Below, in pieces: positions 8,005 to 16,472 of a stretch of 37,172 nucleotides of DNA. A program made the position numbers and the translations under genes. A model generated the notes under the pieces. The model was given only the letters and a program-made list of their open reading frames with translations, made no database searches and was not told the origin of the DNA. Source of the DNA: Limisphaerales bacterium (GTDB taxonomy: Bacteria > Verrucomicrobiota > Verrucomicrobiia > Limisphaerales > UBA11358); assembly GCA_003134375.1 (NCBI GenBank), contig PLAY01000125.1:1-37172 (forward strand), read 5' to 3'. Every line of letters starts with the position of its first letter. The stretch's first letter is position 1.

Positions 8005-9108
8005 TTACTTCCCGCTTTTGGTTTTCTGCCTTCCCCGCCGTTTCATCACGGCATTAATCAGCACCCGTGTCGGCATATTAAGCCGCATTTTGCCGGCTTC
8101 GGCAAGCGTAACCCACCGGGCTTCGCGGGCTTCGTGGTTCAACTTCACCCGCGGTTGGCCGGCACAACGGCAGGTGTAATTCAGCAGGACAAAATGCGCG
8201 TCGCGGTAAAATTCCTTCGAATGAATGCAATCCTGCACGAGCACAAATTCAATATCCACCACCTTGAGGCCGGTTTCCTCCTTGATTTCGCGGCGGAGCG
8301 CGGCCTCGGATGGCTCGCCCCATTTGATTTTGCCGCCGGGAATGCCCCAAAGATTCGACCATTTGTGGGTGCGGATCATCAGCACTTCGCCCGCGCCGTT
8401 GAAAATCAGGGCGCCGACGGTGGCGAGCGGCGGATGGGTTTCCTCAAAATTTTTCGCCGCCGGTTTGAGGTGCAAATGGTTCTGCTCCAAAACCCGGCGC
8501 AATTCGCCGAGATGTTCGACAATCAAATCCGGCTGCGCCGCGCGCAACTGCTCCAGCGTGTTGTAGCCGGTGAGCACGGCGCAGGAATGCACGCCGCCGT
8601 GATGCGCGGTTTCGATGTCGTGCTGCATGTCGCCGATGAACAGCGTCTGGTCCGCGCGCAAATGATTTTCGGCGAGGATTTCGTGGATTTTTTCCCGCTT
8701 GTCCCAAACGTCCGTGTAAGGCTTGTCGAGGTAGGCGTCGAAGCCGGTGACCTGGCATTGCGTCAGGAAATGATCGCGATGCACCGTGCTCAAAAGAAAG
8801 GTGCGCAGCTTCTGCGCGCGGCAAAATTTGAGAAAGTCGCGCGCGTACGGCAACGCGCACACGGAATCCTGTGCCTGCCGGAAGCTGCTGTGGAACCAGT
8901 CTTCGAGCTGGGCCATCGGCACGTGCGGCGTGTGGCGGTCATAAAAATTCGTGAACGGCAGGGAAAACTCCGCGCGGAACTGGTCCAGCGACATCTCCGG
9001 GCGGCCGGCCTGGGTGAGGACGAAATTCGACGCCTTCAAAACGGCGGGCAAATCGTCCACCAGCGTGCCTGACCAGTCGAAGATGATGTTGCGAATCACA
9101 AAGCACAT
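8005..9108 (-). CDS. HAD-family phosphatase fused to a Nudix hydrolase
   Basis: A single 367-residue frame carries two enzymes. Residues 6-200 are a HAD hydrolase: nucleophile Asp11 in FDWSGTLVDD, Ser107 in FLLST, Lys139, and GDMQHD (Asp160/Asp164). The usual DxD motif is DWS, so the second Asp (general acid) is replaced by Ser. Residues 225-355 are a Nudix domain with a perfect Nudix box: Gly259-x5-Glu265-x7-Arg273-Glu274-Ile-x-Glu277-Glu278-x-Gly280-Leu281. There is no internal stop or frameshift. The gene lies 42 nt upstream of folB. A Nudix pyrophosphatase and then a phosphatase are the two steps before FolB, so the fusion may make dihydroneopterin from its triphosphate. This is an inference; the substrate could be another nucleotide. 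Confidence 0.85.
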   Translation of the reverse strand: MCFVIRNIIFDWSGTLVDDLPAVLKASNFVLTQAGRPEMSLDQFRAEFSLPFTNFYDRHTPHVPMAQLEDWFHSSFRQAQDSVCALPYARDFLKFCRAQKLRTFLLSTVHRDHFLTQCQVTGFDAYLDKPYTDVWDKREKIHEILAENHLRADQTLFIGDMQHDIETAHHGGVHSCAVLTGYNTLEQLRAAQPDLIVEHLGELRRVLEQNHLHLKPAAKNFEETHPPLATVGALIFNGAGEVLMIRTHKWSNLWGIPGGKIKWGEPSEAALRREIKEETGLKVVDIEFVLVQDCIHSKEFYRDAHFVLLNYTCRCAGQPRVKLNHEAREARWVTLAEAGKMRLNMPTRVLINAVMKRRGRQKTKSGK

Positions 9109-9172
9109 TTAACCACAAAGAACGCAACGAACACAAAGAGAAATGAATCCCGCCCGCTGTCGCGGAATGACT

Positions 9173-9331
9173 AATTTCTAAACCCTAATGACGAAAGAAA
9201 CCCAAATTCCCCAACCCGAATGCGACAGTGGAATTGGGGACAGGGGAATTTGTTACTGCTTTGTCCCAAACTCCTCTGTCGAACGTGCATTGGTCATTTG
9301 AGCATTCTTTAGTCATTAGGGTTTAGGAATT
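9173..9331. repeat. MITE-like element with 26-bp terminal inverted repeats
   Basis: The ends at 9173-9198 and 9306-9331 are inverted repeats matching at 24 of 26 positions, with the core CTAAACCCTAATGAC perfect. A second perfect inverted repeat, CAAATTCCCC / GGGGAATTTG, is nested inside at 9203-9212 and 9243-9252. It encodes no protein. It fills most of the roughly 300-bp gap between the divergent HAD-Nudix and pseudouridine synthase genes. The rest of that gap holds a CACAAAGAACGC-type run (9113-9140) and the heptamer run listed separately. Confidence 0.75.
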
Positions 9332-9382
9332 ATGGTTTTAATCGTGGCTTCGTCTCATTCCGCCCACCGATTTCCTTGAAAT

Positions 9383-9405
9383 CCGACACCTGACACTTGA
9401 AACTC
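9383..9405. repeat. Degenerate 7-bp tandem repeat at the start of the pseudouridine synthase gene
   Basis: The bases read CCGACAC CTGACAC TTGAAAC TCC, that is, three degenerate 7-bp units. They lie directly upstream of the GTG start at 9411, where a Shine-Dalgarno sequence would be expected; none is visible. Confidence 0.5.
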
Positions 9406-9410
9406 CACCG

Positions 9411-10130
9411 GTGCTCATCGCCTTCAACAAGCCTTACGGCGTCGTTTCGCAATTCACGCCCGCCTGCGCGGACGGAGCCGCTTCGGCGCGGCAGGGGCCC
9501 GACGGGTCGCCCAACCGCACGCTGGCGGAATTCGGTTTTCCGAAAGATGTTTATCCGATTGGCCGGCTGGACGCGGATTCCGAAGGCTTGCTGCTCTTGA
9601 GCGACGAGCCGACGTGGAACGAACGCCTGCTGCACCCGCGCCACGCCCACGAACGCGAGTATTGGGCGCAGGTTGAACGCATCCCGACACCGGAAGCTTT
9701 GAAAAAATTGGATCGCGGCGTTGCGGTCCAAGGCCGGAAAACGTTGCCGTGCCGCGCGTGGATTCTGGAGCCGCAACCGGAGGTGGGGCGCGCAGTCCCC
9801 TGCGCACCGCAGATTCGGTGGGGCGAGAGTCTCTCGAGCCCTGACTCGAAAAATATTTCAGGCTCGACGGAGTCTCGCCCCACCAAGGGGAAAATCAAAA
9901 TCCCGCCGCGCGACCCGCCCATCCGATTCCGCAAAAGCGTGCCGGATTACTGGATTGGGCTGGAACTGATCGAAGGCAAAAACCGCCAGGTGCGCCGCAT
10001 GACTGCGGCCATTGGCCATCCGACGCTGCGTCTGATCCGGGTGCGCATCGGAAATTTATGGCTGGGCGATCTGGCGGCGGGACAATGGCGATTTTTGACG
10101 GCGGAAGAATGCGGATTGGTAAACTTCTGA
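9411..10130 (+). CDS. RsuA/RluE-family rRNA pseudouridine synthase
   Basis: Enzymes of this family convert specific uridines of rRNA to pseudouridine. Visible motifs are FNKPYGVVSQF, the catalytic-Asp motif GRLDADSEGLLLLS (Asp54), GKNRQVRRMTAAIGHPTLRL and IGNLWLGDLAAGQW. There is no N-terminal S4 domain, and FPKDVYPIGRLDADSEGLLL resembles the RluE branch, which acts on 23S rRNA, but the target base cannot be told from sequence. Residues about 124-160 (after EPQPE, up to KIKIPPRDPP) are extra and are encoded by REP-like hairpins; the frame stays open across them. About eight further extra residues lie near residues 20-32. The start is the GTG at 9411, since the frame begins with the family N-terminus. 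Confidence 0.9.
   Translation: MLIAFNKPYGVVSQFTPACADGAASARQGPDGSPNRTLAEFGFPKDVYPIGRLDADSEGLLLLSDEPTWNERLLHPRHAHEREYWAQVERIPTPEALKKLDRGVAVQGRKTLPCRAWILEPQPEVGRAVPCAPQIRWGESLSSPDSKNISGSTESRPTKGKIKIPPRDPPIRFRKSVPDYWIGLELIEGKNRQVRRMTAAIGHPTLRLIRVRIGNLWLGDLAAGQWRFLTAEECGLVNF
9782..9884. repeat. REP-like hairpin cluster inside the pseudouridine synthase gene
   Basis: Two arms of 24 bp, 9817-9840 and 9861-9884, are inverted repeats with few mismatches (GGTGGGGCGAGA at both outer ends). A related hairpin, GGTGGGGCGCGCAG paired with CTGCGCACC, precedes them at 9782-9808. All lie in frame within the coding sequence and add about 35 residues. Confidence 0.8.
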
Positions 10131-10206
10131 CACCATGACGGGCAACAAGCTGGAGTTCTTGGCAAGACGTCGAAAGTAAGGCAGTTTTTGTCAGATAGGC
10201 GCGGCA

Positions 10207-12288
10207 TTGCAAAAATCATCTTCAAATAAACTTCAAACGCAGCACGGCGCGGCAGATGGAATTTTCCGTTTGCCCGGCGTGTTCTCGCATCCGGCGTGCC
10301 TTGGTTTTTTGTTGGGAGCGGTCACACTGGCGGTTTACTGGCCGGTTTTACACTGCGACTTTCTGACCTATGACGACCCGGCTTACTATGTGGAAAATAT
10401 CCATGTCCAGGACGGCCTGACGCCGGACGGCATCGGGTGGGCGTTCCGCACGGGCTTGATGGGGAACTGGCACCCGCTCGTTTGGTTGTCGTTCATGCTC
10501 GATGTCACTTTGTTCGGCCATGGACCGGCCGGTCCCCATTTTACGAATCTGGCGCTGCACGTGACGAATGCCATCCTGGTCTTCCTGCTGCTTAAAACCT
10601 TAACCGGAGCGAAGTGGCGGAGTTTCATGGTGGCCGGGTTGTTCGCCCTGCACCCGTTGCGGGTCGAGTCCGTGGCGTGGATTTCAGAGCGCAAAGATGT
10701 GCTGAGCGCGTTCTTTGGCCTGCTGTCATTGATAATGTATGCGCGGTATGCGCAGCGGGTGGCGAGTGACCAGCCTTCGCCATGCTTCGGCTCGGCAGGC
10801 AAGTGGCGGGTGACACGAACGAAGTCCATCCTGTCACGTTTCACGTTTCACGTTTCACGTTTCTACTGGCTGGCACTGTTCTTCTTCGTGCTGGGATTGA
10901 TGAGCAAAACGATGCTGGTCACTCTGCCGTTTGTCATGTTGCTGCTGGATGGCTGGCCGCTGCGACGTCTCACGATGGATAACCTGCGGCTGGCATCCCG
11001 CCGGCTCATATTGGAGAAAGTGCCTTTTTTCATAACCGGTTTTTGCATCGGCATGGCCACCTTCATGCTGCACAAGGCATCTGGCGCTTTGACACCACTG
11101 GCAACTTCTCCCATCTCCGCCAGGCTTGAAAACGCGCTGATAGCCTTCGCCTGTTATCTGGGCCGGACGCTCTGGCCGGTCAACCTGGCATTGCCATATC
11201 CGCAAGTGGAACACTGGCCGCTGGTGGTGGTGCTGCTGTCGGGGTTGATGTTGTCGGGCCTTTGTTTTACGGCGGTATGGTGGGGCCGAAAGCAACCGCA
11301 CATTTTTGTGGGCTGGTTCTGGTTTCTGGGGATGCTCCTGCCGGTAAGCGGGATCATCCAATGGGGGGAACATTCGATGGCAGATCGGTTCACCTACCTG
11401 CCCTCGATAGGATTGTTCATCCTCCTCGTCTGGATCGTCGCCGGGAATTTGCAGGAATGGCGGTTGCCAAAAATCGCCGTCGGCGCCGGATCGGTTGCCG
11501 TGCTGGTGGCTTGCGCGGTCTGCACGCGGCATCAACTGGCTTGCTGGCGGGATAGTGAAACGCTTTTTCGCCACAGCATTTCCGTCACGGAAAACAATTA
11601 TGTGGCTTATTGCAACCTGGGCATGTCGGCTGTGAATCAGGGACGGTGGGACGAAGCGGCGGAATATTTTGCGAACGCACTGCTGGCAAAAACCAATTAT
11701 CCCCTGGCCTTGAACAATTTTGGCGCCACCCTTTTTCACCAGGGACGCGTGGCTGAGGCTGCCGTTTTCATTCAAAAGGCAATCGAGCTGGACCCCTATG
11801 ACGTGTCCGGGTTCTTTAACCTGGGACAAGTCCACGTGGCCCAGGGCACGATGGACGAAGCCGTGGGGAATTTTGAAACGGCACTGCGTCTGGATCCGGA
11901 TCACCTCCAAGCGCGCAAAAATCTGGCTGCCATTCTCATCCGAATGGGAAAAACCGATGACGCCTTGCAACACCTGGGATTGATTTTAAAACGCCAGCCC
12001 CATGATGCGGAAACCCTGAGCAACCTGGGCAGCGCGCTGGCCATGAAGGGCGAATTGGGCCAGGCCACCATTTATTTTCGTGAAGCGGTTCGTTGTTCAC
12101 CCGGCGTGCCCGATATGCATTTCAACCTTGGCAATGTGTTGCTCGCCCAACACCTGACCGAAGAGGCGATCCTCCAATATCAGGAAGCCTTGCGGCTCAG
12201 GCCCGGTTATGCGGAAGCGGAGCGGCAACTGCGCGCGCTGGAAGCGAAAATCGGAGAACGGAACGGAAACGGCACAAATGCTCCATAA
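10207..12288 (+). CDS. TMTC-like membrane glycosyltransferase with TPR repeats
   Basis: A 693-residue protein. Residues 30-450 are about eleven membrane helices of the GT-C type, with the probable catalytic acidic pair in FLTYDDPAYY (Asp56/Asp57), NWHPLVWLSFMLD, and FALHPLRVESVAWISERKDV, all typical of bacterial TMTC-like proteins. Residues about 465-680 are six or so TPR units (for example NYPLALNNFGATLFHQGRVA, and PDMHFNLGNVLLAQ). The predicted activity is sugar transfer from a polyprenol-linked donor to protein or glycan outside the inner membrane; the target is unknown. Residues about 186-219 are extra, encoded by a repeat between two conserved helices. The start is uncertain: the TTG at 10207 is the first candidate, and no ATG is in frame near it. 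Confidence 0.8.
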   Translation: MQKSSSNKLQTQHGAADGIFRLPGVFSHPACLGFLLGAVTLAVYWPVLHCDFLTYDDPAYYVENIHVQDGLTPDGIGWAFRTGLMGNWHPLVWLSFMLDVTLFGHGPAGPHFTNLALHVTNAILVFLLLKTLTGAKWRSFMVAGLFALHPLRVESVAWISERKDVLSAFFGLLSLIMYARYAQRVASDQPSPCFGSAGKWRVTRTKSILSRFTFHVSRFYWLALFFFVLGLMSKTMLVTLPFVMLLLDGWPLRRLTMDNLRLASRRLILEKVPFFITGFCIGMATFMLHKASGALTPLATSPISARLENALIAFACYLGRTLWPVNLALPYPQVEHWPLVVVLLSGLMLSGLCFTAVWWGRKQPHIFVGWFWFLGMLLPVSGIIQWGEHSMADRFTYLPSIGLFILLVWIVAGNLQEWRLPKIAVGAGSVAVLVACAVCTRHQLACWRDSETLFRHSISVTENNYVAYCNLGMSAVNQGRWDEAAEYFANALLAKTNYPLALNNFGATLFHQGRVAEAAVFIQKAIELDPYDVSGFFNLGQVHVAQGTMDEAVGNFETALRLDPDHLQARKNLAAILIRMGKTDDALQHLGLILKRQPHDAETLSNLGSALAMKGELGQATIYFREAVRCSPGVPDMHFNLGNVLLAQHLTEEAILQYQEALRLRPGYAEAERQLRALEAKIGERNGNGTNAP
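10788..10862. repeat. In-frame insertion in the glycosyltransferase gene ending in a 7-bp tandem repeat
   Basis: The heptamer CACGTTT is repeated four times at 10835-10862. It is preceded by a short hairpin-rich stretch (GCTTCGGCTCGGCAGGC). Together they encode residues about 190-219, which separate two parts of a region that is continuous in relatives. The left boundary is approximate. Confidence 0.7.
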
Positions 12289-12331
12289 TATCCACACCTC
12301 AACCAACGCCTCCCGTTGACCGCCTGTTTTT

Positions 12332-13378
12332 ATGGACGTATCCTTGTCCCTGATGAACGTGATGGAAACCCAGCCTCCCGGAGTGGATCGCTTCCAACTC
12401 CGCAAGCCCATGCCGCACTCACAATTCGAGCCGCTGGCGAAGGAGATTTTTGCGCTCAAGAAGCAACTGAACGCCATCATCCTCGCCCACAATTATCAGG
12501 TGCCGGAAATCCAGGACGTGGCGGATTTTGTGGGCGATTCGCTCGGACTGTCCCAACAGGCGGCAAAGACGGACGCGGACGTGATTGTTTTCTGCGGCGT
12601 GCATTTCATGGCCGAGACGGCAAAGATTTTAAGTCCGAACAAGGTCGTGGTATTGCCGGACAAGGACGCCGGCTGTTCGCTGGAAGAAGGCTGCCCCGCC
12701 GACCAGCTCGCCGCGTTGCAAAAGACCAACCCGAATTTCTGGACGGTCACCTACATCAATTGCAGCGCGGCGGTCAAGGCGTTGAGCGACGTAATCTGCA
12801 CCAGCGGCAACGCGGTGAAAATTGTCGAGGCCGCGCCGAAGGACAGGGATTTGCTGTTTGTGCCGGACGAAAATCTCGGCCAGTGGGTGATGGAACAGAC
12901 CGGTCGCCCGATGACGCTTTGGAAGGGCAACTGTTACGCGCATGTCGAGTTTCGCCGCGATCAAGTGCTGAAATTGCGCAAACAATTTCCCGACGCCAAG
13001 GTTGTGGTCCATCCGGAAAGCTTGCGTGAAGTGCGGGATCTGGCCGACGCGGTTTGCTCGACGGAAAAGATGATTACCTATTGCAAGAACGATCCGGCGA
13101 AGCGGTTCGTCATCGTGACCGAGTCGGGCATCATCCACCGGATGCAGAAGGAATGTCCGGGCAAGGAATTCCTGTGCGCGCCGGTGTTTGACGTGATGCG
13201 GATGCCGTCGGACAACTGCCGTTGCAGCGAGTGCAAATACATGAAGTTGAACACGTTCGAAAAGCTGCGCGACTGCATGAAAAACCTCGCGCCGCGAATT
13301 GAATTGCCGGCGGAAATTTTGAAGCGCGCACGCCTGCCGATTGAACGGATGCTGGAAATTTCGGCGAGGCCGGCTTGA
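12332..13378 (+). CDS. nadA: Quinolinate synthase
   Basis: NadA condenses iminoaspartate with dihydroxyacetone phosphate to quinolinate in de novo NAD synthesis, using a [4Fe-4S] cluster. The family motifs are present: IILAHNYQVPEIQDVADFVG, FCGVHFMAETAKIL, PDKDAGCSLEEGCP, INCSAAVKALSDVICTS, VPDENLG, and VVVHPESLREV. The cluster cysteines expected in GCSL, GNCYAH and SECKYMKLNT are all there. The start is uncertain: ATG codons at 12332, 12353 and 12362 are in frame, and homology begins only near residue 33. nadB and nadC are not in the window. It begins 43 nt after the TPR gene. Confidence 0.95.
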   Translation: MDVSLSLMNVMETQPPGVDRFQLRKPMPHSQFEPLAKEIFALKKQLNAIILAHNYQVPEIQDVADFVGDSLGLSQQAAKTDADVIVFCGVHFMAETAKILSPNKVVVLPDKDAGCSLEEGCPADQLAALQKTNPNFWTVTYINCSAAVKALSDVICTSGNAVKIVEAAPKDRDLLFVPDENLGQWVMEQTGRPMTLWKGNCYAHVEFRRDQVLKLRKQFPDAKVVVHPESLREVRDLADAVCSTEKMITYCKNDPAKRFVIVTESGIIHRMQKECPGKEFLCAPVFDVMRMPSDNCRCSECKYMKLNTFEKLRDCMKNLAPRIELPAEILKRARLPIERMLEISARPA

Positions 13379-13412
13379 ATTTTCTTCGAATCTTTTGACT
13401 GGCATGCCATAC

Positions 13413-13453
13413 AAACCAAAACCCACCCAGGTTTGAAAATACCCTGAGTGGGT
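13413..13453 (-). terminator. Intrinsic terminator after the porin gene
   Basis: On the minus strand ACCCACTCAGG is followed by an 11-nt loop and CCTGGGTGGGT (one G-U pair), then TTTTGG. It lies 22 nt after the porin stop (13475). The nadA gene converges on it from the other side, but the T-run is only on the porin side. Confidence 0.75.
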
Positions 13454-13474
13454 ATCGCCGTTGGCAAAGAACAT

Positions 13475-14995
13475 TTAGAATCTCCAGGTCAAGTCCAGTT
13501 GCAACACATTGTAATTTTTTATTGGGTTGATGCCCGGAATATCCAAATTGTTGCCACCTGTGCCAAGGTTGTTTTGGATCGGGTTGGCGTGGCCGAAGCG
13601 AATGGTGCCGATAATGTCGTCGGTGAAGCTATAGGCAAATGCCGAGTAAAAGCCTTGCAGATTAGCCCGGCCTTCGAAAAAGTCGGAGTCAATCAAATTC
13701 ACATCCAAAGCATATTGTTCGATATGCTGCCAATAGAAGCGTGCTTCCCAGGTATTTTTCTTCGATGTCGAACCATAGACCAAGCCTTGGGTTGGCCCAT
13801 AAACCGGCCCGGCGCTGCCAATGCCAATACCAATTTGATAAGCCTTGACTTGATCCGTCTCGGGACCATTCACCCCCGGGAATGCTCCGGGACCGCCGGC
13901 TTGGTAGGCGGCACGCGCGCGATCAGCACCATTAAGATTGTAGGCAAAATCGCCGAAGATCCGGCCTTGCAAGGTTCCCAATGGGGTTTCCCGGATTTTG
14001 AAATCGAACTCGGCGGGGACTTCCAGAATCAGGAGGTCATTGATGCCATTTTGGTTGTAAGCATATCCACCCGGATAATTTACATTCACACCTGCACTCC
14101 CCTGCCCGGTGTAGGGTTTATTTAGTCCATTGGCACTGCCTCCGTTGGTGCTGCCGATGCCAGTGTAAGTATAAAGCATGGGCGCAATCTTGACTGACAT
14201 ATCCTTGCCAATTCTCACATTAGCACCCGCCTGCCAGGTCAGCAAGAACGTGTCACTGGAAGGAATCTCTGTGGCTTGACTCGGATCCTGATAGTCCCAT
14301 TGTCCGAAATCCACGAACAGATCCACGTTATCAATTGTATATTTGAATTTTTCAAACGCGCCTTCCGGATTGATGTCCGAATCCCAAACCATGGGCGTGG
14401 TGTAAAGCGGCATGGGCATCCGACCCACGGTCATTTCATACCAGTCGGTCGGATGCCAGCCGAGATAAGCTTGGCCGATATAAATGCTGCTCTGACTTTT
14501 GTCCGAGGGAGAGACTGAGCCACTAGTGGTATTATTGCCGAAAGTGGACCAAGGCGAGCGCGGATTGCTGGACGTTTCCAATCGGATTCCATAATTAACG
14601 TCATCCACCAAGTCACCGCGCAGGCCAATACGGAGAGCATAACGAAACCGCTCGCGCTCATAAGTATCCGGTGTTGCACCGGGGACATTATCCACTCCAC
14701 GATATTCGTAACGAAACCGCAGGTCGCCAAAAAGCTGCATGCTCTTGATGGCATCGGACATCTTCCATTTCGAAATTGGCAGGTTGCTTGTCGCATTGGT
14801 TTGTTCCGCAGCCGTCTCAGCCTCAATTTGTTTTGCCTCATCCTCGGTTAAAATGCCCTTCTTGATAAGCACGCCCACCAGCGGATTCTCCGGCGGCGGT
14901 GACGCGGGCGTCGTTTGAGCCCGGGCATTAAGGGTGAGTATGATCAACATTCCTGTCACAATTGTCGTTGCTTTTCCGAATTTTATTTTTTTCAT
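13475..14995 (-). CDS. Outer-membrane porin, probably phosphate-starvation induced
   Basis: A 506-residue protein with a signal peptide (MKKIKFGKATTIVTGMLIIL, cleavage after ARA), a short helical N-terminal region of EDEAKQIEAETAAEQ type, then alternating aromatic beta-strands and the terminal Phe (LDLTWRF) used for outer-membrane insertion. It fits the putative-porin group found in Bacteroidota, Verrucomicrobiota and relatives. The ATG at 14995 is chosen for the signal peptide; the frame runs 18 codons further. The upstream region (15038-15077) carries the same 11-bp-phased motif as pstS, so it is inferred to serve phosphate uptake, as OprP or PhoE do elsewhere. Sequence alone does not show ion selectivity. 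Upstream lies the TolC gene in the same direction, 163 nt away. Confidence 0.85.
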   Translation of the reverse strand: MKKIKFGKATTIVTGMLIILTLNARAQTTPASPPPENPLVGVLIKKGILTEDEAKQIEAETAAEQTNATSNLPISKWKMSDAIKSMQLFGDLRFRYEYRGVDNVPGATPDTYERERFRYALRIGLRGDLVDDVNYGIRLETSSNPRSPWSTFGNNTTSGSVSPSDKSQSSIYIGQAYLGWHPTDWYEMTVGRMPMPLYTTPMVWDSDINPEGAFEKFKYTIDNVDLFVDFGQWDYQDPSQATEIPSSDTFLLTWQAGANVRIGKDMSVKIAPMLYTYTGIGSTNGGSANGLNKPYTGQGSAGVNVNYPGGYAYNQNGINDLLILEVPAEFDFKIRETPLGTLQGRIFGDFAYNLNGADRARAAYQAGGPGAFPGVNGPETDQVKAYQIGIGIGSAGPVYGPTQGLVYGSTSKKNTWEARFYWQHIEQYALDVNLIDSDFFEGRANLQGFYSAFAYSFTDDIIGTIRFGHANPIQNNLGTGGNNLDIPGINPIKNYNVLQLDLTWRF

Positions 14996-15037
14996 AAATG
15001 AATTCCGATTCAAGACGGCGGCACTTTGGGGAACCGA

Positions 15038-15077
15038 TGTTACAAACATAATTCGGATTTGTTACGTTTCTGTGACA
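15038..15077 (-). promoter_or_regulatory. Pho-box-like site before the porin gene
   Basis: Read on the minus strand, TGTCACA (15077-15071), CGTAACA (15066-15060) and TGTAACA (15044-15038) lie at 0, 11 and 33 bp. Spacing in steps of 11 bp is what tandem PhoB monomers use. The site before pstS has the same words at the same steps, and the two are identical at 18 of 21 positions across the first two units. It ends 42 nt before the start codon. Confidence 0.75.
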
Positions 15078-15158
15078 AATCCCGGGGGCAGGCGGAAATG
15101 CGGCTTCATTTGCTCGCGAGACGGAGGAAAAAGGATGCAAACCTGGGTAAACAGTCGG

Positions 15159-16460
15159 TCAGCGCAATGCGCCGATCTGGTAATTCAGATTGGCTTCCTG
15201 AATCAGAACGTCGTAGCGGGCATTGGTGTTGGCGATTTGCGCCGAGGTCAGGCTCAACTGTGCCTGACTTAATTCGACTATTGAACTGATGCCCGTTTTA
15301 TAGCGCGCCTCGGCCAAATCGTAAGCCTCGGCGGCATGCTTGACCAATTGTTCGGTGGTCCGAAGCTGTTCCAGTGCATTGTTCACGTTCAGCCAGGCGA
15401 TGCGCACGTCCCGGATCACGTTGTCCTCCGCCATGCGCAGCATTTCCGCGTCGGCCTGCGCTTTCAGTTCGGCCTCATGCTGACGTGCCGTGTAGAGGCC
15501 ACCCGCGAACAATGACAGACTGAGTTGAACCCCACCGGCGGCGTAGTTGTCAGCCAACCGGTCGTCGTGTATCGGTGAATCACCGGCCACACCGATGGCC
15601 GAAACTGTCGGCAATCGCGCGTCTCTTTGTGATTTTGCGAATCGCAGCGCCGCATCTCGCTGATCCTGGAGGCTTAATAGTTCCGGCCGCTGACTCAACG
15701 CGCGTTCGATGAATTCGGATACGTCATTTGTGGCCGGGTTTACCGGCAGCGATTGTTCGACAAGTTGAAACTGTTTGAATTCGCGATAGCCCAGCGCCGT
15801 CGAGAGTGATGCCATGGCCGCGTCCGCGTCATTTTGAGCTCTTTGCAAAAGCAACCGGCCTTCTTCCAACGCAACTTGGGCGAAACTCACGTCCAGTTCG
15901 GATCGCAGCTTGTTGGTGGCCAGGGCGGCGACTTGGTCGAGCAACAATTGCCGCGTGGCAAACGTCTGTTGCGCCACATGCAAGACCGCCTGTGCCTCCA
16001 ATGCGCCGAAATAGCTGGTGTCCACCTGCAACCAAACCTGCTCCCGGGTGGTATTAACGTTCTGGTTCTCGGCCTGCGCCTGAAATTTGGAGCTGGCCGT
16101 GAGGTTGGCAGTGTGGCCGAAATCGGTGATGAGTTGGCTGACGGCTAATCCTCCGGCGGCACGGTCATAGACGCTCGGGTTGTTCAATCCGCCGGCCATG
16201 ATGCGCGTGTTATCCGAACCCGCGCCGGCGGCGGTGGCGTAAAGATTGGCCGTCGGGAAATACCCGGAACGGGTTTCCTTGACGACCTCTTCCGCCGCGC
16301 GCGCCCGATAATTCGCAGCAGCGATCTGTGGATGATTGTGTAACGCCAGTTTCTGCGCGTCGGCCAAAGTCAAAACGGGTGGCACGTTGGTGGTCTCGTC
16401 CGCAACAATTTTGCCGGCAAAAAGGACGCAAACGGTCAGGGCAAGAATGATTCGTTTCAT
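15159..16460 (-). CDS. TolC-family outer-membrane efflux protein
   Basis: A 433-residue protein with a signal peptide (MKRIILALTVCVLFAGKIVA) and the two repeated coiled-coil/beta units of the TolC family: LTLADAQKLALHNHPQIAAA near the start, and the long helices around residues 150-230 and 340-430. The RND gene stop is 12 nt upstream, so it is the last gene of the efflux operon and supplies its outer-membrane duct. It is shorter than E. coli TolC (about 470 mature residues) but complete in both halves. No promoter is visible in front of it. Confidence 0.9.
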   Translation of the reverse strand: MKRIILALTVCVLFAGKIVADETTNVPPVLTLADAQKLALHNHPQIAAANYRARAAEEVVKETRSGYFPTANLYATAAGAGSDNTRIMAGGLNNPSVYDRAAGGLAVSQLITDFGHTANLTASSKFQAQAENQNVNTTREQVWLQVDTSYFGALEAQAVLHVAQQTFATRQLLLDQVAALATNKLRSELDVSFAQVALEEGRLLLQRAQNDADAAMASLSTALGYREFKQFQLVEQSLPVNPATNDVSEFIERALSQRPELLSLQDQRDAALRFAKSQRDARLPTVSAIGVAGDSPIHDDRLADNYAAGGVQLSLSLFAGGLYTARQHEAELKAQADAEMLRMAEDNVIRDVRIAWLNVNNALEQLRTTEQLVKHAAEAYDLAEARYKTGISSIVELSQAQLSLTSAQIANTNARYDVLIQEANLNYQIGALR

Positions 16461-16472
16461 TTGGAAATTATT

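Noticed and set aside
7885-9072. Long plus-strand frame (395 codons) opposite the HAD-Nudix gene
   Set aside because: It is the complement of a clearly conserved gene and encodes no recognisable family; high GC at third positions opens such frames.
8005-9108. HAD and Nudix parts as two genes merged by a sequencing error
   Set aside because: The linker reads smoothly in one frame, with no stop, no second start context and no shift in composition.
10855-11973. Minus-strand frame of 372 codons inside the glycosyltransferase gene
   Set aside because: It is antisense to a gene with clear membrane and TPR motifs and has no signal, family or start context of its own.
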